DNA from: Ruminococcus flavefaciens
GTDB taxonomy: Bacteria > Bacillota > Clostridia > Oscillospirales > Ruminococcaceae
NCBI GenBank assembly: GCA_002350065.1
Contig: DEDQ01000034.1
Location: 35,915 to 41,543, forward strand
Reading direction: 5' to 3'
DNA length: 5,629 nucleotides
Numbering within the stretch: the first letter of the stretch is position 1; each line of letters starts with the position of its first letter. Shown one piece after another: positions 1-5,521 of the stretch. Below the pieces are notes generated by a model. It was not told where the DNA came from. It worked only from the letters and a program-made list of their open reading frames with translations, and did not search any database. The position numbers were made by a program, and so were the translations under genes.

Positions 1-53
1 TCAATTCTACATTCTATTACTATTACTATTCGCTGAATGTGAAAAAATATTCC

Positions 54-60
54 AAAGGAG
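54..60 (+). promoter_or_regulatory. Ribosome binding site of the rsuA-type gene
   Basis: AAAGGAG lies six bases before the ATG at 67, which is good Shine-Dalgarno spacing and fixes that start. The 50 bases before it hold 2.8 copies of the hexamer CTATTA (14-30) and no promoter I can defend, so transcription probably begins upstream of the window. Confidence 0.85.
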
Positions 61-66
61 TAAACT

Positions 67-843
67 ATGAGACTTGACCGTTTTATCTCTGAGCGGACCG
101 AATACTCGCGCAGTGAGATAAAGAGCATAGCCGCAAAGGGCGGCATAAAAGTCAACAGTGCAGTTGTTAAAAAGTCCGACACTCAGATAGACCCCGACCG
201 CGACAAGGTAGAGGTGCTCGGAAACGAGCTCCGTGCGGACAAATTCCGCTATATATTGCTGAATAAGCCGGACGGCTACATAAGCTCTACCGATGACGGC
301 GACGGTAAAACTGTTATGGAGCTGATACCTCCGGAAATGCGGACAAAAAATATGTTTCCAGCCGGCAGATTGGACAAGGATTCGCTCGGCGCACTGCTCA
401 TAACAGACGACGGAGAGCTCGCACACCGCATACTTTCGCCAAAGAAGCACATACCAAAAATATACATTGTGAAACTTGCCAATCCGTTCAAAAGTAAATA
501 TGTTGACATTTTTGAAGCCGGAATTACTTTGTCAGATGCTTATCAATGTCTGCCTGCTCGTGTGCGAAATGTTGAAAACTCCGAAAAACTGGCGTTTATA
601 GAGCTGAGAGAAGGAAAATATCATCAGGTGAAAAGAATGTTCGCCGCTGTTGAAAACCATGTTGAACAGCTCATGAGAGTTTCCGTCGGAGGCTTGATTC
701 TTCCCGAAAAATTGCGGCTTGGCGAGTGTATGGAATTATTGCACAAAGATGTTGAAAACTTGTTCGAGCCACTGGATTTTGATACTTTTTGCCGCGATTT
801 TTCCGCTGTTTTTTCGGCAATTCTAATAAACAACCAATTATAA
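67..843 (+). CDS. rsuA: 16S rRNA pseudouridine synthase, RsuA family
   Basis: 258 aa. The RsuA family converts one uridine of 16S rRNA (U516 in E. coli) to pseudouridine during small-subunit maturation in the cytoplasm. Residues 1-48 form an S4 RNA-binding domain beginning MRLDRFI. The catalytic domain follows: LLNKPDGYISSTDD (64-77), GRLDKDSLGALLIT (100-113) with presumed nucleophile Asp103, the IPKIYIV strand, and EGKYHQVKRMFAAVENHV (about 182-199), which closely resembles the RsuA consensus and separates it from RluA or TruB types. The position usually Glu or Thr after the catalytic-loop Ser is Leu. The protein runs about 20 residues past the usual family end (about 235 aa), a tail of no recognised function. 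The ribosome binding site at 54-60 supports this start. No terminator follows. RluB/RluF-type paralogues are the main alternative; the loop sequence favours RsuA. Confidence 0.9.
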   Translation: MRLDRFISERTEYSRSEIKSIAAKGGIKVNSAVVKKSDTQIDPDRDKVEVLGNELRADKFRYILLNKPDGYISSTDDGDGKTVMELIPPEMRTKNMFPAGRLDKDSLGALLITDDGELAHRILSPKKHIPKIYIVKLANPFKSKYVDIFEAGITLSDAYQCLPARVRNVENSEKLAFIELREGKYHQVKRMFAAVENHVEQLMRVSVGGLILPEKLRLGECMELLHKDVENLFEPLDFDTFCRDFSAVFSAILINNQL

Positions 844-861
844 CTTTGTCAATTTAGCATC

Positions 862-890
862 TTGCAAAAATCCGCGAATAATGCTATTAT
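862..890 (+). promoter_or_regulatory. Sigma-A-type promoter for the msmK-type gene
   Basis: TTGCAA (862-867), a 17-bp spacer and TATTAT (885-890), with TGC directly before the -10 giving an extended -10. It sits in the only gap between rsuA and msmK and predicts a start near A897 and a leader of about 71 nt. The sequence match is strong; use in vivo is inferred. Confidence 0.7.
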
Positions 891-899
891 ATTAATATA

Positions 900-927
900 G
901 CTGATACTGTGTATAGTTGATATCAGC
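900..927 (+). promoter_or_regulatory. Hairpin or operator at the 5' end of the msmK transcript
   Basis: GCTGATA (900-906) and TATCAGC (921-927) are perfect inverted copies separated by 14 nt. The dyad starts about four bases after the predicted transcription start. It could be a repressor operator, for example for a carbohydrate-responsive LacI-type protein, or a 5' mRNA stem that slows decay. The sequence alone cannot decide between them. Confidence 0.45.
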
Positions 928-939
928 AAGGAAAATTTT

Positions 940-987
940 ATGAATTTGAACTGGAGGACTGGATTAAATGGCAGGCTTAACACTTAA
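940..987 (+). CDS. Possible 15-codon leader ORF overlapping the msmK start
   Basis: An ATG at 940 is preceded by AAGGA (928-932) with a seven-base gap, which is good spacing. The frame encodes [15 protein letters not shown] and stops at TAA 985-987, twenty bases inside msmK and in another frame. The msmK ribosome binding site (953-957) lies within it, so ribosomes reading it would cross and possibly modulate msmK initiation. It shows no run of one amino acid of the sort found in attenuator peptides. It may be chance: it is very short and rests only on the start, the Shine-Dalgarno match and its position. Confidence 0.25.
   Translation: MNLNWRTGLNGRLNT
953..957 (+). promoter_or_regulatory. 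Ribosome binding site of msmK
   Basis: GGAGG ends ten bases before the ATG at 968, slightly longer than ideal but the only good match near the conserved N-terminus. It supports that start. Confidence 0.75.
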
Positions 988-2107
988 AGGCATTTATAAG
1001 AAATATCCGGGCGGCGTTGTAGCTGTTTCAGATGTTAATTTAGAGATAAGGGATAAGGAATTCATCGTTCTTGTTGGACCTTCCGGCTGCGGTAAGTCAA
1101 CAACTCTCCGTATGATCGCTGGTCTCGAAGAGATCTCAGAGGGCGAGCTTTACATCGGCGACCGCCTTGTAAACGATATAGCTCCCAAGGACAGAGATAT
1201 TGCGATGGTTTTCCAGAACTACGCTCTTTATCCTCATATGACAGTATTCGATAACATGGCTTTCGGACTCAAGCTCCGCAAGGTTCCTAAGGACGAGATC
1301 GAGAGAAAGGTTAACGAGGCTGCTAAGATCCTCGACCTTTCACACCTCCTCGACAGAAAGCCTAAGGCTATGTCCGGTGGTCAGCGTCAGCGTGTTGCGC
1401 TCGGTCGTGCTATCGTTCGTTCACCTAAGGTATTCCTTCTCGACGAGCCTCTCTCAAACCTCGATGCTAAGCTCCGTGCTCAGATGAGAACCGAGATCGC
1501 TAAGATCCACAAGAAGCTCGGTACTACATTTATCTACGTAACTCATGACCAGACTGAGGCTATGACAATGGGCGACCGTATCGTATGTATGAAGGACGGT
1601 TTCGTTCAGCAGGTAGATACTCCTCAGCACCTCTATGAGAACCCTGTAAACAAGTTCGTTGCAGGATTCCTCGGTTCACCTCAGATGAACTTCATCGACG
1701 CAACTCTCAAGGAAGAGTACGGTCAGTTCATCGTTGAGTTCGGTTCAAACGACACCAAGAACTCAAGAGGCGTTAAGTACCAGATCATCGTTCCCGAGTC
1801 TAAGGTAAACGACGAGCTCGGCAACTACGTTGGCAAGGACATCATTCTCGGTATCCGTCCTGAGAGCATCCACGATGAGGAAATGTACCTCTCAAATGCT
1901 ACAACAGGCGTTATCGATGCATATGTTGAGATCACAGAAATGATGGGTGCAGAGACATATCTCTACCTCGTATGCGAGGGTAACAACCTCACAGCAAGAG
2001 TTAGCCCGAGATCTACTGCTAAGCCCGGCGATGACATCAAGGTTGCTATCGATCCTAACAGAATCCACATCTTTGATAAGGAAACAGAGAGAGCGATCGT
2101 TAACTGA
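968..2107 (+). CDS. msmK: ATP-binding subunit of carbohydrate ABC importers, MsmK/UgpC/MalK type
   Basis: 379 aa, the usual length of this family. It hydrolyses ATP on the inner face of the membrane to drive sugar uptake through partner permeases. In order: Walker [10 protein letters not shown] (37-45), Q-loop Gln83 in [10 protein letters not shown], signature MSGGQ (135-139), Walker B VFLLDE (155-160), D-loop SNLD (163-166) and switch His193 in VTHDQTEAM. Residues from about 240 to the end form the MalK-type OB-fold/TOBE regulatory domain, with IRPES at 296-300. No permease or sugar-binding protein gene adjoins it. In Gram-positives such orphan ATPases (MsmK, MsiK) serve several importers. 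Codon choice is strongly biased (nearly all Lys AAG, many Leu CTC and Arg CGT), unlike its neighbours, suggesting high expression. It appears monocistronic: own promoter at 862-890, tandem stops TGA TAA at 2105-2110, and terminator at 2186-2210. Family assignment is firm; the substrate range cannot be read from the sequence. Confidence 0.93.
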   Translation: MAGLTLKGIYKKYPGGVVAVSDVNLEIRDKEFIVLVGPSGCGKSTTLRMIAGLEEISEGELYIGDRLVNDIAPKDRDIAMVFQNYALYPHMTVFDNMAFGLKLRKVPKDEIERKVNEAAKILDLSHLLDRKPKAMSGGQRQRVALGRAIVRSPKVFLLDEPLSNLDAKLRAQMRTEIAKIHKKLGTTFIYVTHDQTEAMTMGDRIVCMKDGFVQQVDTPQHLYENPVNKFVAGFLGSPQMNFIDATLKEEYGQFIVEFGSNDTKNSRGVKYQIIVPESKVNDELGNYVGKDIILGIRPESIHDEEMYLSNATTGVIDAYVEITEMMGAETYLYLVCEGNNLTARVSPRSTAKPGDDIKVAIDPNRIHIFDKETERAIVN

Positions 2108-2152
2108 TAAAATTGAAATATTCACTTTTCATATTTATCCTTTCTTTCTATC

Positions 2153-2176
2153 CGCCGCTATAAGGCAATAGCGGCG
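2153..2176 (+). repeat. GC-rich hairpin between msmK and its terminator
   Basis: CGCCGCTAT (2153-2161) and ATAGCGGCG (2168-2176) form a perfect 9-bp stem with loop AAGGCA. No T-tract follows, so it is not an intrinsic terminator alone. It ends nine bases before the terminator stem and may protect the mRNA 3' end or assist termination. Confidence 0.6.
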
Positions 2177-2185
2177 AAGCAGGAG

Positions 2186-2210
2186 ACCGCAGCGCAGGCT
2201 GCGGTTTTTT
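2186..2210 (+). terminator. Rho-independent terminator of msmK
   Basis: ACCGCAGC (2186-2193), loop GCAG and GCTGCGGT (2198-2205) form a perfect 8-bp GC-rich stem running into six T (2205-2210). It lies about 80 bases after the msmK stop and separates msmK from the regulator operon. Confidence 0.93.
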
Positions 2211-2266
2211 GTGTATATACTCCTGAAAAAGCCTGTATATCGGTGTCAAATAATCTTTGCGCCCCT

Positions 2267-2319
2267 TAAAACAGCGATGTAAAGCGATTATTGCTTTACA
2301 TTTTCGGCAAGCTGTTTTA
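2267..2319. promoter_or_regulatory. Nested inverted repeats, probable operator of the regulator-dipeptidase operon
   Basis: The inner pair is ATGTAAAGC (2277-2285) and GCTTTACAT (2293-2301), perfect, with a 7-base centre. The outer pair is TAAAACAGC (2267-2275) and GCTGTTTTA (2311-2319), also perfect. The AGC/GCT edges at 2273, 2283 and 2293 are exactly 10 bp apart, one helical turn, as expected of sites read by a dimeric protein. The inner right arm contains the -35 element and the outer right arm overlaps the -10 element of the predicted promoter at 2295-2323. The natural candidate binder is the XRE protein encoded just downstream. If transcription instead starts further upstream, the same bases could fold into a large leader hairpin. 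Confidence 0.6.
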
Positions 2320-2323
2320 TGAT
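2295..2323 (+). promoter_or_regulatory. Candidate promoter of the XRE-dipeptidase operon
   Basis: TTTACA (2295-2300), a 17-bp spacer and TATGAT (2318-2323) each match the sigma-A consensus at five of six bases. The predicted start is about G2330, which would leave a leader of only about 12 nt beginning at the Shine-Dalgarno sequence. That is short, so a second start upstream is possible, for example the weak GTGTCA-N17-TTAAAA at 2243-2271. Confidence 0.5.
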
Positions 2324-2329
2324 AAAAGC

Positions 2330-2336
2330 GGAGGTG
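2330..2336 (+). promoter_or_regulatory. Ribosome binding site fixing the regulator start
   Basis: GGAGGTG ends five bases before the ATG at 2342. It selects that start over the in-frame ATG at 2291, which lies inside the inverted repeat without a ribosome binding site and would add 17 residues unlike an XRE N-terminus. Confidence 0.9.
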
Positions 2337-2341
2337 AAAAA

Positions 2342-3097
2342 ATGAATATCGGAAAAAATATCCGAGATATCAGAACCAAAAACAATATGTCGCAGGAAGA
2401 ATTCGGAAAGCTATTTTACGTTACTCGACAGACGGTCTCAAACTGGGAGAATGAAAAAAGCTTTCCTGATCTGAAAACGATAGTTGAAATAAGTGACAGG
2501 TTCGATATATCACTTGATAAGCTTTTGAAGGAGGATAAACAAATGGTAGAAAGTATAACAAATAAAATTAAAATTGCTGAAAAATGGAACAAGTACAGAC
2601 GCGCAGTTGCTGTTATAAGCGGAGCGGTCATTGCGGCTTCTGTGGTTTCGGGTGGAATATACGGCGGAGTATGGCTCAGCAGGAAAAATAAGCTTGAGGA
2701 GAATTTCAACTCTGCCGTTACAGAGCTTGGATTCCGTGAGACCGATCACAGGGTCTATGAGCGCTCGGACAGCACAGGCATAAAATATGTCCTGCCGCAT
2801 CAGAAAATGCCGGGACTTACTGATTTTTCGCTTGATTTCCATGCAAAGTATGTATACGGCATTTTTGAAGGCAGCGGTCACGAATTCACGCTGATAAACA
2901 TCGAAAACGAGGGATACAGCATTGAAGTTGACGCTGATAAAAACCAATTCTTCTACTCTTCCATTGACGAAAACGGCAATATTCTCGAAAATAATAGGCT
3001 GACTGCTGAGCAGATAAAGCTTATAAACGATAATTCAGAAACGATAAAAACGGCTTTGTCAGAGACCTCAAGGATTTACGACAGGGCATACTTGTGA
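2342..3097 (+). CDS. Membrane-anchored XRE-family transcriptional regulator
   Basis: 251 aa. Residues 1-65 form a Cro/C1-type helix-turn-helix domain: MNIGKNIRDIR, the MSQEEFGKLFYVTRQTVSNW recognition region (16-35), then the FPDLKTIVEISDRFDISLDKLL helices typical of the fold. A short linker ends in the basic stretch KWNKYRR (81-87), followed by one hydrophobic membrane span (about 88-112). By the positive-inside rule the N-terminus is cytoplasmic and the remaining ~135 residues are outside. I do not recognise the outer domain; it is rich in charged and aromatic residues and has no cysteine. The span carries small residues every fourth position (Ser100, Gly104, Gly108), which favours helix pairing. 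The gene is first in an operon with the dipeptidase, 8 bp away, and lies behind symmetric repeats, so autoregulation is likely. The signal it responds to is unknown. Confidence is high for architecture and low for function. Confidence 0.85.
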   Translation: MNIGKNIRDIRTKNNMSQEEFGKLFYVTRQTVSNWENEKSFPDLKTIVEISDRFDISLDKLLKEDKQMVESITNKIKIAEKWNKYRRAVAVISGAVIAASVVSGGIYGGVWLSRKNKLEENFNSAVTELGFRETDHRVYERSDSTGIKYVLPHQKMPGLTDFSLDFHAKYVYGIFEGSGHEFTLINIENEGYSIEVDADKNQFFYSSIDENGNILENNRLTAEQIKLINDNSETIKTALSETSRIYDRAYL

Positions 3098-3100
3098 GGT
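3095..3100 (+). promoter_or_regulatory. Dipeptidase ribosome binding site overlapping the regulator stop
   Basis: TGAGGT contains both the regulator's stop codon (TGA 3095-3097) and the Shine-Dalgarno core GAGGT (3096-3100), five bases before the ATG at 3106. Ribosomes ending on the regulator stop on the next initiation site, a layout typical of translational coupling. Confidence 0.75.
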
Positions 3101-3105
3101 AAAAA

Positions 3106-4398
3106 ATGTCAGAAATCAGAAAATATCTCGAATCACACAAGGACGAAATGCTCGGGCTGCTGAGCGAGCTCGTAGCAATACCGAGCGTGCAGGGCGAAGC
3201 CCTTGAGGGCAAGCCATTCGGCGAGGAGCCTGCCCGCGCACTTGCGTTCATGCTTGAAAAATGCAGGGAATACGGTTTTGCTGTTGAGAATGTTGATAAC
3301 TACGCCGGCTCGGCTGATTTCGGAGCTCCCGAGCCCGAGCTTGCAATACTCTCGCACCTTGACGTTGTTCCCGCCGGAAGCGGTTGGAGCTCCGACCCGT
3401 TCACGCTGACCGCGGACGGCGACAAGCTCATCGGACGTGGAGCTATCGATGATAAGGGACCGGCAGTTGCGACTCTGTTTGCGCTGAGAGCAGTCAGGGA
3501 GCTCGGTATCCCGCTGAAAAAGGGCGTCCGTCTTATTTTCGGTACGAACGAGGAAAACGGCTCTGCCGACCTCGCATACTACCGCAGCAAGAGAGAGCTC
3601 CCGCCTATGGTGTTCACTCCCGACGGCGAATATCCGGTCATAAACGCGGAAAAGGGTATGCTGAGGGTCTATTTTTCGGCGCCCTTCAACAATGGAGCAA
3701 TATATGATGAGGGAGGCGTTATCAACGCCGTGCCGCAGCTCTGCTCATACGATGTAAGACTTGAAGAAAACGGCGATGTTTCGCTGAATTATGGCAAAAT
3801 GAAGGGCGTATCCGCGCACGCTTCAACTCCGGAAAAGGGCGATAATGCGATAACGAAATTTCTGACTTTCAACAACTACGGAGTGCCGATGTTGAAAAAG
3901 CTCGCGGAGCTTTTCCCGCACGGTGAATTCAACGGAAAAAGCTGCGGACTCGGCTTCTCTGACCCGATATCCGGCGAAATGACCTGCGTGCTGTCGATAC
4001 TCTATACAAAGGAGGGAAGACTTCACGGCGGCATTGATATTCGCTTCCCTCTCGACAGGAAAAAGGCTGAGATAAGCGATATCATCTGCGGAAAGCTGCG
4101 TGAAGCCGGCTTTGATATCGACTCCTGCGAGGGAGTTGAGCCTCACTGTACGGACGAAAATTCAACATTTGTGCAGGCATTGTTGAAAACCTACGAGCGA
4201 GTGACCGGTAAAAAGGGACGCTGTATCGCTATCGGCGGAGGTACCTACGTCCACGAGATAGAGGGCGGAGTCGCATTCGGAGCCGAATTTCCCGGCAAGG
4301 ACTACCATATGCACAGCCCCGACGAGTTCATCACAGTCGGCGAGCTGCTCAAAAACGCCGAGCTTATGGCTGAGGCAATAATTGAAATATGCGGATAA
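3106..4398 (+). CDS. pepV: M20-family metallodipeptidase, PepV/Sapep type
   Basis: 430 aa, shorter than Lactobacillus PepV (about 470). The family cleaves dipeptides, or short peptides with a free N-terminus, using two divalent metal ions. Visible motifs: SHLDVVP (83-89) with metal ligand His84 and catalytic Asp86; GRGAIDDKGP (110-119) with bridging Asp115; TNEENGS (147-153) with general base Glu149 and ligand Glu150; PDGEYPV (172-178) with ligand Asp173; GVSAHASTP (234-242) with His238 in the lid domain; and HSPDEF (403-408) with final ligand His403. The active site therefore looks complete. GGGTYVHEIEGGVAFG (377-392) is the PepV-type substrate-loop region and argues against DapE or ArgE, although many such genes are labelled DapE. 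There is no signal peptide, so it acts in the cytoplasm. It is second in the operon with the XRE regulator and ends at a terminator 4 bp after its stop. Its exact substrate is unknown. Confidence 0.88.
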   Translation: MSEIRKYLESHKDEMLGLLSELVAIPSVQGEALEGKPFGEEPARALAFMLEKCREYGFAVENVDNYAGSADFGAPEPELAILSHLDVVPAGSGWSSDPFTLTADGDKLIGRGAIDDKGPAVATLFALRAVRELGIPLKKGVRLIFGTNEENGSADLAYYRSKRELPPMVFTPDGEYPVINAEKGMLRVYFSAPFNNGAIYDEGGVINAVPQLCSYDVRLEENGDVSLNYGKMKGVSAHASTPEKGDNAITKFLTFNNYGVPMLKKLAELFPHGEFNGKSCGLGFSDPISGEMTCVLSILYTKEGRLHGGIDIRFPLDRKKAEISDIICGKLREAGFDIDSCEGVEPHCTDENSTFVQALLKTYERVTGKKGRCIAIGGGTYVHEIEGGVAFGAEFPGKDYHMHSPDEFITVGELLKNAELMAEAIIEICG

Positions 4399-4401
4399 AC
4401 A

Positions 4402-4427
4402 AAAAGGACGACCACGGTCGTCCTTTT
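4402..4427. terminator. Bidirectional terminator between the dipeptidase and birA genes
   Basis: AAAAGGACGAC (4402-4412), loop CACG and GTCGTCCTTTT (4417-4427) form a perfect 11-bp stem. On the plus strand it ends in TTTT followed by T-rich sequence; on the minus strand its T-run is the complement of A4401-4405. It fills the 32-bp gap between the stops of two converging genes and so probably ends both transcripts. Confidence 0.92.
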
Positions 4428-4430
4428 ATA

Positions 4431-5411
4431 TTATTCTTTTATCCTGCAAAGATTCGCCTCGCCGGAGGAAAGGCTACGTACAATGCCATTTTCGGTCTCT
4501 ATCATGAGGTTTGCATTCCTGTCGATACCGAGAGCCTTGCCTGTTACAGTCTCGCTTCCGACTTTTGCGGTGATGATGTTGCCGGTCAGGAGCTCTCTGC
4601 TACGATATTCGCGGAGGTATGCGCGGTTCTCTATCTTGCTGAGGTATGAGTCGAGCGAGTTTATGACCTCGGCGCAGAGCGCGTTTCTGTCGATTATTTC
4701 GCCTGTTTCGTCCTCGATAGACGAAGCACGCTTGCTGAGCTCCTCATCGAAGATACCCTTAACGCTCCTGACGTTTATGCCGATACCGATAACGGCGATG
4801 TCGAGAGCCCGCATTTCCATATCGACGGAAGCCTCGGTGAGGATACCGACAATTTTCTTGCCGTTGATGTACAGGTCATTGACCCATTTTATCTTTACAT
4901 CGGCTTTGCTGAGCGCCTCTATAGCCTCGGCTGTGGCGACTGCGGCGGCAGAAGTTATCAGCGGAGCTGTATTTATACTGAACTCGGGGTGGAGGATAAT
5001 GCTCATGTAGAGGCCCTTTCCGGAGGGCGAAACGAAGCTTCTGCCCATTCTGCCTTTTCCGCCGGTCTGCTTGTCGGCGACGATGACGGTACCGTTCGGC
5101 ATATCCTTTGAGACTATTTTTGCGTAGTTGTTGGTGGAATCTACTTCATCGAGAACGATTATCTGCTTTCCGAGAACGGAGGCATTCACCTTTGCCGAGA
5201 TGAGCTGTTCGGAGAGATGATTGTTATTTTCAGCAAGCCTGTAGCCTCTTGCGGTCACGGATTCAATGGTATATCCGTCGTTTTCAAGAGCCTTGACAGC
5301 CTTCCATACCGCATTGCGGCTTACTCCGAGCTGTTCCGCAAGTGCCGAACCGGATATATAGTTGCTTCCGGCGTCTGCAAAAGCTTTCAGAAGAGAATCT
5401 CTGACGTTCAT
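4431..5411 (-). CDS. birA: Bifunctional biotin-protein ligase and biotin operon repressor, BirA
   Basis: 326 aa, close to E. coli BirA (321). It makes biotinyl-AMP from biotin and ATP and transfers biotin to a lysine of carboxylase carrier proteins. Residues 1-60 are a winged helix-turn-helix (ISGSALAEQLGVSRNAVWKA, 19-38; wing VTARGYRL, 52-59), so this is a DNA-binding group II enzyme. The catalytic domain shows DEVDSTNNYA (88-97), the biotin/adenylate loop TGGKGRMGR (116-124), KWVNDL (175-180) with presumed catalytic Lys175, VGILTEA (188-194) and GIGINV (209-214). Residues from about 273 form the C-terminal SH3-like domain. The start at 5411 is chosen because AAAGGA (5419-5424, minus strand) lies seven bases upstream. 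The frame stays open to an ATG at 5477, but those 22 extra codons are Arg-rich and unlike BirA. No biotin genes are in view. The repeat at 5452-5488 could bear on its regulation. Confidence 0.93.
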   Translation of the reverse strand: MNVRDSLLKAFADAGSNYISGSALAEQLGVSRNAVWKAVKALENDGYTIESVTARGYRLAENNNHLSEQLISAKVNASVLGKQIIVLDEVDSTNNYAKIVSKDMPNGTVIVADKQTGGKGRMGRSFVSPSGKGLYMSIILHPEFSINTAPLITSAAAVATAEAIEALSKADVKIKWVNDLYINGKKIVGILTEASVDMEMRALDIAVIGIGINVRSVKGIFDEELSKRASSIEDETGEIIDRNALCAEVINSLDSYLSKIENRAYLREYRSRELLTGNIITAKVGSETVTGKALGIDRNANLMIETENGIVRSLSSGEANLCRIKE

Positions 5412-5418
5412 AGCAATG

Positions 5419-5424
5419 TCCTTT
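5419..5424 (-). promoter_or_regulatory. Ribosome binding site fixing the birA start
   Basis: On the minus strand AAAGGA lies seven bases before the ATG whose first base is 5411. This is far better than the weak GGTGA before the in-frame ATG at 5477, and the protein from 5411 begins exactly where BirA proteins do. Confidence 0.85.
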
Positions 5425-5451
5425 CGTGTAGATTCTGGTGTATACGGAAAA

Positions 5452-5488
5452 GTGAATAATAAACGGCGGCGAGCCATTTATTATTCAC
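5452..5488. repeat. Perfect 12-bp inverted repeat in the birA leader
   Basis: GTGAATAATAAA (5452-5463) and TTTATTATTCAC (5477-5488) are exact inverted copies around a 13-base centre that itself contains GGC/GCC (5465-5467 and 5473-5475). As RNA it would be a 12-bp stem, one C-A mismatch, three GC pairs and a five-base loop. The 37-bp span and half-site spacing resemble a BirA operator, but the half-site does not match the known TTGTAAAC/GTTTACAA-type consensus. The AT-rich arms also resemble short intergenic repeats that I associate with ruminococcal genomes. The symmetry is certain; its role is open. Confidence 0.7.
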
Positions 5489-5490
5489 CG

Positions 5491-5519
5491 GTCATATCAG
5501 ATATAAATTAAAGCTTGAA
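5491..5519 (-). promoter_or_regulatory. Weak candidate promoter for birA
   Basis: On the minus strand TTCAAG (5514-5519), a 17-bp spacer and TATGAC (5491-5496) predict a start near 5484, inside the right arm of the inverted repeat, and a leader of about 73 nt. Matches to consensus are moderate, so this is a suggestion only. Confidence 0.3.
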
Positions 5520-5521
5520 CT

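Noticed and set aside
14..30. Hexamer CTATTA repeated 2.8 times upstream of rsuA.
   Set aside because: It is too short and AT-rich to call a satellite, and the rest of its context is outside the window.
7..450. A 147-codon open frame on the minus strand opposite rsuA.
   Set aside because: It covers the conserved S4 and catalytic regions of rsuA in antisense and shows no recognisable domain; it is a shadow frame.
569..760. Near-identical TGTTGAAAAC recurring three times in rsuA (about 570, 648 and 750).
   Set aside because: Each falls on a Val-Glu-Asn triplet in coding sequence at irregular spacing; no repeat unit or array structure is visible.
2116..2136. AAATAT/ATATTT inverted repeat just after msmK.
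   Set aside because: Six AT pairs around a nine-base loop would be a very weak stem, and such symmetry is common by chance in AT-rich DNA.
2315..2327. TTTTA/TAAAA pairing that could compete with the outer arm of the nested repeat, suggesting an RNA switch.
   Set aside because: Five AU pairs with a three-base loop would be too weak to rival the 9-bp arm, and the stretch overlaps the -10 box.
2291..2341. An in-frame upstream ATG that would lengthen the XRE regulator by 17 residues.
   Set aside because: It has no Shine-Dalgarno sequence and lies inside the inverted repeat and promoter; GGAGGTG before 2342 and the family N-terminus favour the shorter protein.
4483..5010. A 175-codon open frame on the plus strand, antisense to birA.
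   Set aside because: It lies wholly inside the well-supported birA gene, has no ribosome binding site, and its low-complexity Ser/Ile/Leu-rich translation is typical of an antisense frame.
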